Assembly: GCA_964502885.1 (NCBI GenBank)
Contig: CAZCXU010000002.1
Coordinates: 33,510 to 97,509 of the forward strand
Source: XYB1-FULL-44-23 sp964502885
Lineage (GTDB): Bacteria > Patescibacteriota > Microgenomatia > CAZETR01 > Amesbacteraceae
Reading direction: 5' to 3'
DNA length: 64,000 bases
Under the pieces are notes generated by a model, which saw only the letters and a list, made by a program, of their open reading frames with translations, was not told where the DNA came from and ran no database searches. Below, piece after piece: positions 35,647-44,700 of the stretch. The stretch's first letter is position 1. The number at the start of each line of letters is the position of its first letter. The translations under genes and the position numbers were made by a program.

Positions 35647-36369
35647 ATGAATCGTCTTAAACTAACAAGGATCTGGGACAAAGAAAGCCAAAGCTACTCC
35701 CAAGCAGCAGAAACGCAGCCGGATTATGTGGCGCACTACCTGTTTTTGAAACAAATGCTTGGCGATGTGCGCGGGAAAACTGTGTGCGATGTAGGTAGTG
35801 GAACGGCAATTACTAGCTCAATTTTTGCTAATGAGGGGGCTAGTGTAACGCTTATCGATATTTCCCCAGAGGCTTTGAAGTTTGGTAAAAGTGTGTTTAA
35901 AAAAAAGAAACTGCCGGTTCATGTGGTGGAAGGAGATTTGTTTAAAATTAACTTGCCAGCAAAAAGCTTTGACGTGGTGTGGAATGGCGGAGTGATAGAA
36001 CATTTTTCTGATGATGAAAAGGTGGAAATGATAAGAAGGATGTGGAAGTGGGTGAAGCCGGGAGGAAAAATACTTATCAGCGTACCTAACGCCGATGATC
36101 TGGTTTTTATGGCAGCAAAGTGGCTGCTGATAAAAAGGGGTAGGTGGACGTTTGGATATGAAGATGATCTGACTTTTCCCCGACTAGAAGATCTGGCGCG
36201 GCGGGCGGGAATTGACAATTTTCAGATAAAAACTTACAACCCGATTGTGGGATGGTGGTTTTTGCCGTGGGGCCGTGAAATTACAAACATTCTCGGTCTT
36301 AATACTGTAAACTGGCATGTGAGGGAAAACCGATGGGGACATAATTTAGTGTTTGTAGCTCAAAAATAA
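35647..36369 (+). CDS. class I SAM-dependent methyltransferase
   Basis: 240 aa. SAM-binding motif I is TVCDVGSGTA (about residues 46-55), the acidic ribose-binding residue lies in VTLIDISPEAL, and motif IV-like NGGVIEHFSDDEK and post-motif KPGGKILISVPN match the Methyltransf_11/23 type. The substrate is unknown; similar enzymes act on lipids, quinones or sugars. I prefer ATG 35647 to 35617 because the promoter hexamer TACAAT (35631-35636) lies between them. The stop TAA overlaps the ATG of the next gene (TAATG), so the two are coupled. Confidence 0.88.
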   Translation: MNRLKLTRIWDKESQSYSQAAETQPDYVAHYLFLKQMLGDVRGKTVCDVGSGTAITSSIFANEGASVTLIDISPEALKFGKSVFKKKKLPVHVVEGDLFKINLPAKSFDVVWNGGVIEHFSDDEKVEMIRRMWKWVKPGGKILISVPNADDLVFMAAKWLLIKRGRWTFGYEDDLTFPRLEDLARRAGIDNFQIKTYNPIVGWWFLPWGREITNILGLNTVNWHVRENRWGHNLVFVAQK

Positions 36370-36914
36370 TGTTGAAAACTTTCTTTAGAATTACCGGAGG
36401 ACTGGCGATAATAGGAATTGGAGTAGTGATATATGTCCTGAGAACCCCTCCGGAAAAAATACAGACTGCTAAAAGAGAAAGCGCAGTGCTAACAACAACC
36501 CTGGAGGAAATCCTTACAAAAGAAAAAGAATATGCCTGCAGTCTGGATGACGCCACAAGAAAAACAACCGGAATTTTATATGTGTCGGGAAAGAAGGTAA
36601 GGGGAGATTTGCAAACTGAACTGGAATACAAACGAAAAGTTGAAACTCATTTCATTCTGAATGGTGAATGGTACTACCTATGGAGCACCGGAAATACACC
36701 GTTTAAGCTGAATGTGGGAGAACAGGCGGCGACTGGATCAGCCAGTCCGATAGCAAATTATGGCACCAATAAGCTTAGATGTCTGTCCTGGAGAAATGAT
36801 GGCAAGACTTTTGAGCCGCCGGAGGGAGTAACTTTTATCGATCTGACAGAACAGCTGAGGAAACTTGATGTACGGGCAACGGAATCCGCCAGTCCTAAGC
36901 CAGGGAATCAATAG
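36369..36914 (+). CDS. membrane-anchored protein of unknown function
   Basis: 181 aa. One N-terminal transmembrane helix (about residues 8-24, ITGGLAIIGIGVVIYVL). The outer part has strands TGILYVSGKKVRGDLQTE and ETHFILNGEWYYLWST, a pattern seen in DUF4412-like beta-rich periplasmic proteins, and two Cys (EYACSLDD and RCLSWRND) that could be disulfide-linked. The C-terminus is Ser/Pro-rich. It overlaps the methyltransferase by 1 bp (TAATG). Its 3' end overlaps the convergent gene by 7 bp. No functional assignment. Confidence 0.7.
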   Translation: MLKTFFRITGGLAIIGIGVVIYVLRTPPEKIQTAKRESAVLTTTLEEILTKEKEYACSLDDATRKTTGILYVSGKKVRGDLQTELEYKRKVETHFILNGEWYYLWSTGNTPFKLNVGEQAATGSASPIANYGTNKLRCLSWRNDGKTFEPPEGVTFIDLTEQLRKLDVRATESASPKPGNQ

Positions 36915-37429
36915 ACGGATAGAAAAACTGCTACCCAATTCTTACTGAGCTGGTCTCTTGCTGCTGACAAAGTAATATTGCCATTACAAACCTGGGAAAG
37001 GAGGAAACTCTCAGCGCGATTTTTTTCAGAATAACCAGGTCTTGAATCGATAGGTTGGGGCCAAAGATTGGACAGGTCCATCGTCCCTCCCAGCTGCTCA
37101 CTGACCAACTGGTCAATCGCATAGGAACTGTAAAGGTAATCGGGAATGCCATAAGCTGAAAAGACTTGGGCTGCGATCTCTTTTGATACAGAGGTCTGTG
37201 TGTGAAATTCCTTTTTTTGACACATGGCATCCAGATCTAACTGAGGATTAAAATGTCCTGGAGTACACACCGGATCCGGCAAGCGGTAGCGGATATGACA
37301 GTTGCGGGGAGAAGAAGTCTGGGTGCCCAAGATATGCCGCGAACGAGAAACGGTAAAACCAACAAAAATTGAAAAACTGGAAAAGGCAAAAAGTACAAAG
37401 AGCGAGAATAAAAAAGTCACCCTACGCAT
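36908..37429 (-). CDS. secreted HNH-like protein with altered catalytic motif
   Basis: 173 aa. A signal-anchor (about residues 5-28) precedes a Cys-containing segment (CHIRYRLPDPVCTPG) and a C-terminal domain: YAIDQLVSEQLGGTMDLSNLWPQ and LSQVCNGNITLSAARDQLSKNW. This layout matches a common family with (Y/E)IDHL(V/I)xLELGGxxDxxNLWP, thought to be HNH-like nucleases. Here the central His is Gln (IDQL), and LEL is SEQL, so activity is doubtful. TATACT (37441-37436) is exactly 6 nt before ATG 37429, a leaderless promoter. Confidence 0.65.
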   Translation of the reverse strand: MRRVTFLFSLFVLFAFSSFSIFVGFTVSRSRHILGTQTSSPRNCHIRYRLPDPVCTPGHFNPQLDLDAMCQKKEFHTQTSVSKEIAAQVFSAYGIPDYLYSSYAIDQLVSEQLGGTMDLSNLWPQPIDSRPGYSEKNRAESFLLSQVCNGNITLSAARDQLSKNWVAVFLSVY

Positions 37430-37447
37430 TAATTAAGTATACCCCAG

Positions 37448-38053
37448 TCAGAAAAGACTGGTTTGGGCAGTTGAGACGGCTGCCTTTGGATAAGAAAAGT
37501 TGATGGATATCTCACGAGGTGTGTTCCAGTGGTCAGTAAATTTGAGATGTGAATTTTTGAGTCCATAATCGTAAATATCTCTGGTGATACGAACATCAGA
37601 TTCGCAATAACTCTGTAGTTTTGCCAGGCTCTCGGGGTCATGTTTTTGCCAATAAATGATGGCATTGGCACCAGAATCTATCTTTGCGTCCCCAAGTGTG
37701 TCTTTTGCAATACGATTCAGAGATACACGCCTGCCAAAAGATTCCTTGACGTGGTCGAGTATATCGAAATGAGGAAGTTTGGAAAAATCGGCGGGGGCGT
37801 ATGGCCGTAAAGCGGGAATGTCGAAATTTATTGAGTTGAAACCGATGATCCGATCTGCTTCCCGGAAATATTTCCACATGGCTTCCAACTGATCCTCCCA
37901 GAAACTCAACATCTGGCCAGAAATTTCCTGACAATTGTCATCAAGCTTTCGAGTGTACAAAGACACTACGGATACACCCAGGTCAGCCGGATCAGAAGTG
38001 CCGGTATCGTCAAAGAATTTTTGGGTTTCCAGATCAAAAATCACTTCGTACAT
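37448..38053 (-). CDS. predicted 3'-5' exonuclease, RNase H-like fold
   Basis: 201 aa. Motifs of a DEDD-type nuclease are visible: MYEVIFDLETQKFF (D and E of motif I), IGFNSINFDIPAL (motif II Asp) and SYCESDVRITRDIYDYG (motif III, Tyr/Asp). It resembles the YprB-like predicted exonucleases. The open frame reaches 38227, but TACAAT (38068-38063) lies 9 nt upstream of ATG 38053 and the family starts there, so I use 38053. Substrate (DNA or RNA) unknown. Confidence 0.85.
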   Translation of the reverse strand: MYEVIFDLETQKFFDDTGTSDPADLGVSVVSLYTRKLDDNCQEISGQMLSFWEDQLEAMWKYFREADRIIGFNSINFDIPALRPYAPADFSKLPHFDILDHVKESFGRRVSLNRIAKDTLGDAKIDSGANAIIYWQKHDPESLAKLQSYCESDVRITRDIYDYGLKNSHLKFTDHWNTPREISINFSYPKAAVSTAQTSLF

Positions 38054-38154
38054 TGGTGTGAAATTGTAGCATATAGCCACAATGAAACAGAGTGGCGACA
38101 TATCATGCATAAAAATCTCACATTTTTGATTTATGCTCGCTATATAATTACACA
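38054..38154. promoter_or_regulatory. divergent promoter region, exonuclease / DUF2207 gene
   Basis: On the minus strand TACAAT with an extended TGC (38068-38063) lies 9 nt before the exonuclease ATG. On the plus strand TATAAT (38143-38148) lies exactly 6 nt before ATG 38155. No Shine-Dalgarno is seen on either side. Confidence 0.75.
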
Positions 38155-40002
38155 ATGAAGCGGATGTTTGCGGTGTTTTTCGTGGTTGTATCTCTATGGC
38201 TGATGCTTCCAAATAATGCTGAAGCAAAAAGTTACAGCATCAAGAGAGTGGATATTCAGGTAGACATACACTACAACGGCGATGCGCAAATTACAGAGTC
38301 ACGAACGTATGATTTTGACGGGTCTTTCAGCTGGGCGGATATATGGATAGACAATGTTAAGGACAGGATTGAGAATATTACGATTGCGGATGAGCGGGGT
38401 CAACCTCTCCGATTTACCGCTCAACAACAAGCAGGTGGACGTCTATATATCAGATGGTATTACAGTGCGACTGATCAGATAAAAGTATTCAGACTGAACT
38501 ACACGCTGAAGGATGCGGTTGTACAACACCCGGACATTTATGAGTTTTACTGGAAGCTAGTGGGAAGCGAGTGGGAAAAACGCAGTGAACTGGTCACAGC
38601 GCGGATCCGATTGCCAGCTGCTGTCGAACGCGGTCGAATTTGGGGGTTTGGACATGGACCACTAAACGGGAAGGTGAATATTCCAAATGAACAAGAGGTG
38701 GAGTTTTCTGCCGATAATCTACCGGCTAAGAAGATGTTTGAAGTGAGAATGCTGTTTGACCTGTCGGGCATGATGATAAGCGGGAGAGAAAATCCGCAAA
38801 CACTCGCTGATATTCTCACCGAGGAAAGAGGCTTTGCTGAATCGGCGAAACAGGAAATTGAAAAGGGAAAGAAGCAAATGGGCCTATACATGACGGTTCT
38901 GGCAATAATCTCCGGTCTGATGGTGTGGAGAATGGCTTTCTGGATAATTAAGTGGTGGAGAGTGGGTCGGGATACTACCCCACCTCTAGTAAATCTGGCA
39001 GGAACGCTCCATGAGCCACCATCCGACCTGGAACCGAATCTGGTGGAAGCTCTGATGTCCTGGGACTTAACGCCGACCGGAAAATCTATCACAGCAGTAA
39101 TAGTAAACTTGATCAGAAAAAAGGCGATAACAATACAAAATGAGGAACAGTCTCCGATTTTGGGTATTTTTCCCAGAGGTAAAAAGTACATTTTGGTCTG
39201 GCAACCCCATTTCAAACGAGAGGACCTACTGTCAAGCGAGAAAGATCTATTTGACTTGATTTTTGCAAAATCCAATGGGGGGATGGTTTCGTTGGAGACA
39301 ATAAAGAGCCTCGGCAAACATCAACCAACGACGGTAAAAGCTTTTTGGGAAAAATGGAGAGATTCAGCAAAAGAAAAACTTGTGGCACAAGGCTACCTGG
39401 AAATAGAAAGCCACAGTGCAGCAAAACAGGTGAAACGTGAGGCAGTACTAATGTTGACTGCGGGATGTATGGCTATTTGGTTTGTAATCGAAGTCGAAAG
39501 AATTGGCAGTAGTAATGCCTGGTGGTGGATTGTCCTATTTACTTCTGCCCTTGGCGTTGTGGGAGGAATAATACTAATTGCGATAAGCAGGGTAATGCAA
39601 AAGCGCACGCCTAGAGGAGATCAGGAGTATGCCAACTGGAAAGCATTTCACAAATACCTAAAAGACTATAGAGTGACCAAGAATTACCCGATTGACTCAG
39701 TGGTTCTATGGGAAAAATACCTGGTGTATGGAATAACCCTGGGAATCTCTTTGAAAGCGTTGTCTGAGCTTCCGATAAATTTTTCTGAACAATTTGCGGG
39801 GTCGGGTATATACATGGGCATGGCACACAATGGACAGATAGGTATAACTAACTTCTCCGCTAATCTGAATGAGGTTTTTTCCGGACTTAATGGAATATCC
39901 AGCGGTGTAAATTCGTTTGGGGCGAGCGGTTCGGGGGGAAGTGGAGGATTTTCCGGCGGGGGTGGTGGTGGAGGCGGAGGCGGTGGAGGTGGAGCCGGAT
40001 AG
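38155..40002 (+). CDS. DUF2207 membrane protein with Gly-rich C-terminus
   Basis: 615 aa. A signal peptide (MKRMFAVFFVVVSLWLMLPNNAEA) leads to an extracytoplasmic beta domain (about 25-230; YSIKRVDIQVDIHYNGDAQI, SFSWADIWID) typical of DUF2207. Transmembrane helices occur at about 245-263 (LYMTVLAIISGLMVWRMAFW) and about 430-485, with a cytoplasmic region between them (LEPNLVEALMSWDLTPTG). The C-terminus ends in a run of Gly (GGSGGFSGGGG...). Family function is unknown. The mRNA should be leaderless. The stop lies 3 bp from the convergent gene's stop. Confidence 0.88.
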   Translation: MKRMFAVFFVVVSLWLMLPNNAEAKSYSIKRVDIQVDIHYNGDAQITESRTYDFDGSFSWADIWIDNVKDRIENITIADERGQPLRFTAQQQAGGRLYIRWYYSATDQIKVFRLNYTLKDAVVQHPDIYEFYWKLVGSEWEKRSELVTARIRLPAAVERGRIWGFGHGPLNGKVNIPNEQEVEFSADNLPAKKMFEVRMLFDLSGMMISGRENPQTLADILTEERGFAESAKQEIEKGKKQMGLYMTVLAIISGLMVWRMAFWIIKWWRVGRDTTPPLVNLAGTLHEPPSDLEPNLVEALMSWDLTPTGKSITAVIVNLIRKKAITIQNEEQSPILGIFPRGKKYILVWQPHFKREDLLSSEKDLFDLIFAKSNGGMVSLETIKSLGKHQPTTVKAFWEKWRDSAKEKLVAQGYLEIESHSAAKQVKREAVLMLTAGCMAIWFVIEVERIGSSNAWWWIVLFTSALGVVGGIILIAISRVMQKRTPRGDQEYANWKAFHKYLKDYRVTKNYPIDSVVLWEKYLVYGITLGISLKALSELPINFSEQFAGSGIYMGMAHNGQIGITNFSANLNEVFSGLNGISSGVNSFGASGSGGSGGFSGGGGGGGGGGGGGAG

Positions 40003-40005
40003 GCT

Positions 40006-40359
40006 TCAATGTCGCGAAGACTTTTTGGGTTTTGATATCACTTTTGATATCTCCCCCAGAATCTCCTGCTTGATCTTTTGTGCGTGTCTTTTTATTTCCG
40101 CCTCAATTTCCGGATGCGCATGAAGTCTTAAGTAGTCGAGGTGCCCGGTATCATGCGGGGCAGCGTGGAACTCAGCAACAAAATGCGCATGCTTGTTTTT
40201 TGGAAGATGGTTGAGAATTACATTAAGAATATGGTTGATAAGTGTCTGGTCGATGATCTGAACCAGTTCTGCTTTTTCTTCATCGGAAATCCGGCATGAA
40301 TCCAGGTAAATATCTATCTCCTCGCGGATGACCAGATGATCAAAGAATAATTTCGACAT
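40006..40359 (-). CDS. DUF5663-like small helical protein
   Basis: 117 aa, strongly helical and charged. The pattern ISDEEKAELVQIIDQTLINH followed by LNHLP resembles the CPR-enriched DUF5663 family. The middle has several His (KHAHFVAEFHAAPHDTGHL), and the C-terminus is basic (KPKKSSRH). It lies 2 bp after the stop of the next upstream gene (40362) and is probably co-transcribed with it. Function unknown. Confidence 0.6.
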   Translation of the reverse strand: MSKLFFDHLVIREEIDIYLDSCRISDEEKAELVQIIDQTLINHILNVILNHLPKNKHAHFVAEFHAAPHDTGHLDYLRLHAHPEIEAEIKRHAQKIKQEILGEISKVISKPKKSSRH

Positions 40360-40361
40360 AA

Positions 40362-41303
40362 TTATTGGGCCGTCAAAAGCGGTGGACCTTCCTCTAAATT
40401 GTATTCTAACGGGCCTAATGGAATTTTATTTTCGGGGTCGTCCACAAAGAAGAGTACAACTGGCCCCCGCTGACGGCCATCATACATGCGTAAATAGTTC
40501 ATTACTTCGGGTGATCCTCCGAATTGCTTGCCAGTCCATGCAGCGGGTCCGGAATCGGCAACTACCGCAACAATAGTACGACCGTTTTTGGGATTTGCGA
40601 CCAGCACTTTGCGGTGTTTGTACCAATCACGCAGATAAGGCAAACGTGTCTCCCAGTCGGGAAGATAAAGGGTCTGAACGGCAACGTAAAATTTTTCTTT
40701 TTGGATTAAGTCTTCGGTCAACTCAGATTTGGATCGGGCAAAATATCCCCAGGCACCGCGCCCGGGAGTAATGCCGTGCTCCTGTAAGGCATCGTGCTGA
40801 GAAACCGTGTCACCCGGAAAACGAGGAAGGTGCTGTTCCTGACCAATATAACCATATGAAGTATTCAGATGGTTGCCTTCCAACTCAGCAAAGGCATGAA
40901 TGCCCAGAATGTCGTGAAGGTCCTTACTAATTTTTGCCTCCTGATCCTCCGACAATGGCTCAACGGTTTTGGGGAGAACATCAGCAAGACGGTCACGCAA
41001 ATGAGAACGAAAGTCCACCGGAGTGACCCAATCGCGATGATTTGACGCTTCCGGTAGAGTGCGCGAGGGAGAGGTAATGATAAAAGGCGGGGCGGCTAAA
41101 AGAATTGCTGAAGTAGCTGCCCCCGCAGTAAGAAGTCTGGCTGCATGAGCTCGCAACCCACCAGGACGAGTCCCTGCGGCCTCTAACTGAGCGACAGCCA
41201 AAGGATGATGATTTCGAAGCAGATTCTCGGACTGGATGCTCTTCAGTTTGAGACGGGAACGCAACAAGGAAATATTGGGGGTCGGTAAACTGCGGGCAGA
41301 CAT
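40362..41303 (-). CDS. membrane-anchored protein of unknown function, DPBB-like domain possible
   Basis: 313 aa from ATG 41303; the frame extends to 41345 but that would overlap gltX. A hydrophobic segment (about residues 50-68, LLTAGAATSAILLAAPPFI) is followed by an extracytoplasmic part. The segment KVLVANPKNGRTIVAVVADSGP followed by GKQFGGSPEVMNYL resembles double-psi beta-barrel proteins of the RlpA/3D type that act on peptidoglycan, but this is a low-confidence match. It lies 7 bp downstream of gltX and is probably in one transcription unit with it. Confidence 0.55.
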   Translation of the reverse strand: MSARSLPTPNISLLRSRLKLKSIQSENLLRNHHPLAVAQLEAAGTRPGGLRAHAARLLTAGAATSAILLAAPPFIITSPSRTLPEASNHRDWVTPVDFRSHLRDRLADVLPKTVEPLSEDQEAKISKDLHDILGIHAFAELEGNHLNTSYGYIGQEQHLPRFPGDTVSQHDALQEHGITPGRGAWGYFARSKSELTEDLIQKEKFYVAVQTLYLPDWETRLPYLRDWYKHRKVLVANPKNGRTIVAVVADSGPAAWTGKQFGGSPEVMNYLRMYDGRQRGPVVLFFVDDPENKIPLGPLEYNLEEGPPLLTAQ

Positions 41304-41310
41304 GTGTTTA

Positions 41311-42729
41311 CTAATCAGTATCAAGCACCCGATTGATTCGAGCAAGTGACTCTTTTTGACCTATATAGGCCATGACGTCTGTAATCGGCGGCGTGGAACG
41401 ACTACCGAAAATCGCAATTCGCAGAACCATGAAGAAATCCCCCACTTTCCATCCATTTGCTTTTATTTTTTCCACCAGACCTGCTTCTATGTCTGCTTTT
41501 GACCAAGCGGTTAGAGCAGACAAGTGAGCTGTGGCGAATGTTAAGTATTCGGCAGCTTTACTCTCCAAGTCCCCCAGAAGTGACCTATCGACTGATGGTG
41601 ATGATAGAAAAGGTCCAATAAGATCATTTACATCAGATAGTTTTACCAAACGATCCTTAATTAAGGGGATTATTTGAGTAAGTTGTGTCTGCGAAAGATC
41701 GCTTTTCACTAAAGGTTTCACTAATTGAACAATTTCTGTATCTGATTTACTGCGGATGTATTGACCATTGAACCAGTTGAGCTTGGTATCACTAAAGACT
41801 GCCGGTGACTTTTGGAAGCCTGAAGGATCAAAAGCAGCAACAAATTCTTCGAGAGTAAATAGTTCCCGATTGTCTTTGGGAGCCCACCCCATAAGAATAA
41901 TGAAGTTCAGCAGGGCTTCCGGCAAATAGCCGTCCGCGAGAAATTGTTCGCAAGCAACATTTCCTTTGCGCTTGGAAAGCTTGCCGCCGGACGGATCGAG
42001 AACCACAGCCGGATGGCCAATCTCGGGTCGTGGTAATCCTAAATATTTGTATATCAGAACATGAATAGGGGTGCTCGGGAACCATTCAGTAGTCCGGATA
42101 ACGTGCGTTATTTGCATATCAGTATCGTCTATCGCTACTGCAAGATGGTATGTTGGAAATCCATCCGACTTGAGAAGCATGGCATCGTCAACCACAGAAG
42201 AATCCCAGTGTGTGGTGCCTCCAGTAACAAAGTCGGTGAACTCGATAGTTTCTCGATCCGGGACTTTGAGACGAATTGCAGGCTTTGTACCTGAGGCAAG
42301 TTTGGCCTGAACTTGTGAAGCACTCAATAGGCGGCAGGGGTCACGAAACTGTAGCTTTTTGGAGGCGTGATTGGTCTTGATCTCTTCTTTTGTTTGAGGA
42401 GGGCAAAAGCAATAAAAAGCGTGACCTTCTGACAATAATTTGTCAGCGGCTTTTTGATAAATACCCAACGCCACACGTTCGGATTGGATGTAAGGTCCGT
42501 GTGGCCCTCCTACCAAAGGACCCTCGTCCCACTTGATACCAAAAGTGTGAAGAATTGAATAAATTTTCTCGGTAGAACCTTCCACATAGCGACTCCTGTC
42601 TGTGTCCTCGATGCGCAGCAGAAACTCTCCGGCAGAATGCTTGGCCATGGCATAAGCGTAGACAGCAGTCCTGAGGCTACCAATGTGCAAAAAACCGGTC
42701 GGTGAAGGGGCAAAACGAGTGCGGATCAT
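41311..42729 (-). CDS. gltX: glutamyl-tRNA synthetase
   Basis: 472 aa class I aminoacyl-tRNA synthetase charging tRNA-Glu (and probably tRNA-Gln if a GatCAB route exists; that is not in the window). The HIGH-like motif is HIGS (residues 15-18, FAPSPTGFLHIGSLRT) and the KMSKS-like motif is GGKLSKRKGN (about 235-245). LRIEDTDRSRYV is the family signature; FAPSPTG and DWSSVVDDAMLL-like elements are in place. TAGAAT (42741-42736) is exactly 6 nt before ATG 42729 and no Shine-Dalgarno is visible, so it is a leaderless mRNA. The divergent gene starts only 14 bp away. Confidence 0.96.
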   Translation of the reverse strand: MIRTRFAPSPTGFLHIGSLRTAVYAYAMAKHSAGEFLLRIEDTDRSRYVEGSTEKIYSILHTFGIKWDEGPLVGGPHGPYIQSERVALGIYQKAADKLLSEGHAFYCFCPPQTKEEIKTNHASKKLQFRDPCRLLSASQVQAKLASGTKPAIRLKVPDRETIEFTDFVTGGTTHWDSSVVDDAMLLKSDGFPTYHLAVAIDDTDMQITHVIRTTEWFPSTPIHVLIYKYLGLPRPEIGHPAVVLDPSGGKLSKRKGNVACEQFLADGYLPEALLNFIILMGWAPKDNRELFTLEEFVAAFDPSGFQKSPAVFSDTKLNWFNGQYIRSKSDTEIVQLVKPLVKSDLSQTQLTQIIPLIKDRLVKLSDVNDLIGPFLSSPSVDRSLLGDLESKAAEYLTFATAHLSALTAWSKADIEAGLVEKIKANGWKVGDFFMVLRIAIFGSRSTPPITDVMAYIGQKESLARINRVLDTD

Positions 42730-42743
42730 GGTACAATTCTAGC
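42730..42743. promoter_or_regulatory. 14-bp bidirectional promoter core, gltX / 42744
   Basis: The 14 bp between the two start codons hold TACAAT on the plus strand (42732-42737) and TAGAAT on the minus strand (42741-42736). The two hexamers share 2 bp, and each is 6 nt from its ATG. Any -35 contacts must lie inside the opposite coding sequence. RNA polymerase can occupy only one direction at a time. Confidence 0.8.
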
Positions 42744-43811
42744 ATGGCCACCCTGACTGAAGTGAGCGTGATGGCACGCAAGGGAATTAAGTATGGAATC
42801 ATAGGCCTGGTGGTTATGGCGATGATCCCCGGCGCGTTTTCGATGCTGAGAAAAATTATTCTGGCATTCAATCCCCCGCCGCCGCCAGCTCCGACAGTGA
42901 GATACGGTAAGCTTCCGAAACTGATGTTTCCAGAGGTGCCCAACTTTGCCACACCGGAATATAAACTGGAAACGATTACGGGAAGTTTCCCTGCACTGAA
43001 AAACACAGGTAAGGTGTATCTGGTAGGTGTCAACAAAGCCAGACTCCTGGTATTGGACCGTATGAAGGCAAGAATGAGAACTGTAGATATGAATCCGGAG
43101 CCCGTGCAGTTGGATGAAAAAACTTACAGATTCCTGCATGCCAAGGAGCCAATTGACCTACTTTTTGACTCTATTACCGGGGGGTTTTCCTATAAATACG
43201 ACTGGACCACCAACAAAGCGATTTACACGTCCAGAGATGTTTTGATCGGAGATCAGGCGATAGCCAGAGCAAAATCATTTTTGCAAAAGCTAGGCGGATT
43301 GCCTATAGATCTGGCGAAAGGCGACGGGAAAAACGGATTAATTAACGTAACTTACTGGGCGGCGACAAATTCGGCAATGGTCCCGGCAGTTTCGGCATAC
43401 GAAGCAAATTTTGTAAGAGTAGATTTATTCAGAGACAACAAAGACGAAATGAAAATCGTTACAGTGGGGGGCAATACCTCACCTGTCAATGTAATCATGT
43501 CCGGGTTGCCGGGAACTTTGGAAACTGTACAAGCAAATTTCCACTATTCACAGATTCTGGATGATGACTTTGCCACATATCCGCTAAAAAGCGTAGAAAC
43601 TGCATGGAGGGAATTAGTATCCGGAGGCGGTTTTATATCCAGAAGAACTGCGGAGAAAACCGTGGTGGTAAGAAAAGCATCTCTAGCTTACTTTGAAGCA
43701 AATGAACAGCAATTATTCATGCAACCCGTGTTTGTGTTTGAGGGAGATGCGGGATTTGTAGCGTATGTGCAGGCGGTTGATCCCAGCTATGTCACTGACT
43801 TCTCCAAGTAA
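42744..43811 (+). CDS. membrane-anchored protein of unknown function
   Basis: 355 aa from ATG 42744 (leaderless, TACAAT 6 nt upstream). A transmembrane segment at about residues 16-35 (GIIGLVVMAMIPGAFSML) precedes a Pro-rich stretch (FNPPPPPAPT) and a long extracytoplasmic region. I recognise no family. Repeating two-domain features appear: TGKVYLVGVNKARLLVLDRMK and the later FVRVDLFRDNKDEMKIVTVGG. It converges with the D,D-carboxypeptidase gene and overlaps it by 20 bp at the 3' ends. Confidence 0.7.
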   Translation: MATLTEVSVMARKGIKYGIIGLVVMAMIPGAFSMLRKIILAFNPPPPPAPTVRYGKLPKLMFPEVPNFATPEYKLETITGSFPALKNTGKVYLVGVNKARLLVLDRMKARMRTVDMNPEPVQLDEKTYRFLHAKEPIDLLFDSITGGFSYKYDWTTNKAIYTSRDVLIGDQAIARAKSFLQKLGGLPIDLAKGDGKNGLINVTYWAATNSAMVPAVSAYEANFVRVDLFRDNKDEMKIVTVGGNTSPVNVIMSGLPGTLETVQANFHYSQILDDDFATYPLKSVETAWRELVSGGGFISRRTAEKTVVVRKASLAYFEANEQQLFMQPVFVFEGDAGFVAYVQAVDPSYVTDFSK

Positions 43812-44685
43812 AGTTATCGTAAACCCAATCGATCAAAGATTTCGTTTCATTGAAACGGTCGTCGCTACCCAATAGAGAAATAATCACCTCGTGTCCATCG
43901 CGATTCACATAAGTGACAACAGACTCACGGGCCAGATCTGTAAACCCCGTCTTGACCCCCATTACTCCACTAACTTTACCCAAAAGCTGGTTTACGTTTG
44001 TAAGCGGGTGGAAGTTTATCTGGTCTGTAGAAGTAATTACGGCATTTTCGGTGGCGACAATTTTTGCCAAGTAATCGTTTGCTAAAAGATGATCAGCAAG
44101 ACGAGCCAAATCTGCAGCTGACGAGTAGTGATTTTCTTCATCCAATCCCGTGGGGTTTACGAATGAAGTGTGAAACAACCGAAGACGGGAAGCCGTGGAA
44201 TTCATATCAGCAATAAACCCGGCTCGTCCTCCCGGGTGATTACGAGCAAGAATCTCGGCGGAATCATTGGCAGATTGAACCAATAATGCGTAGAGCAAAC
44301 TGTCAACACTCACCTGCTCTCCGGAAGTCAAACGAATATTCACGCCCTCACTAAAAGGCGTATCTACTGTAAGCAATCGATCAAGCGGATAAGTCTCATA
44401 GGCAACCAGGGCTGTCATCATCTTTGTGGTAGAGGCAGGATAAATCTGCTGATCTGCGTTTTTTTCGAAAAGAACTTTTTTTGACTTCCTGTCGATGACA
44501 AAAATATTTTGTGCGGTAAGGTTGGGGAGCGGTAATTCTTTCCCAACCGGAGGAAAAACCGCTTCTGATGTAATAGTTTCAGAGCCAAAAGATAGTCTGG
44601 AGATAAACCGAAAAGCAGAACCCACTGCAAGGACAGTAAGTAATAACAACACTAATATTCGGACTGAGGAAAGAAACTTGTTCAT
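43792..44685 (-). CDS. D-alanyl-D-alanine carboxypeptidase (serine-type, PBP5-like)
   Basis: 297 aa, trims the terminal D-Ala of peptidoglycan stem peptides outside the membrane. An N-terminal anchor or signal (about 7-27) is followed by the S11 peptidase motifs: SxxK in ASTTKMM, SxN in SANDSAE and KTG in GVKTGFT. It lacks the C-terminal PBP5 beta domain, so it is a minimal version. TAGAAT lies 17 nt upstream of the ATG. aspS lies 15 bp upstream on the same strand. Confidence 0.93.
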   Translation of the reverse strand: MNKFLSSVRILVLLLLTVLAVGSAFRFISRLSFGSETITSEAVFPPVGKELPLPNLTAQNIFVIDRKSKKVLFEKNADQQIYPASTTKMMTALVAYETYPLDRLLTVDTPFSEGVNIRLTSGEQVSVDSLLYALLVQSANDSAEILARNHPGGRAGFIADMNSTASRLRLFHTSFVNPTGLDEENHYSSAADLARLADHLLANDYLAKIVATENAVITSTDQINFHPLTNVNQLLGKVSGVMGVKTGFTDLARESVVTYVNRDGHEVIISLLGSDDRFNETKSLIDWVYDNFTWRSQ

Positions 44686-44700
44686 CTCGGTAGTGAATTT

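Noticed and set aside
38547..39317. 256-aa minus-strand ORF antisense to the DUF2207 gene
   Set aside because: No domain, no initiation signals, and composition that mirrors the real gene on the other strand.
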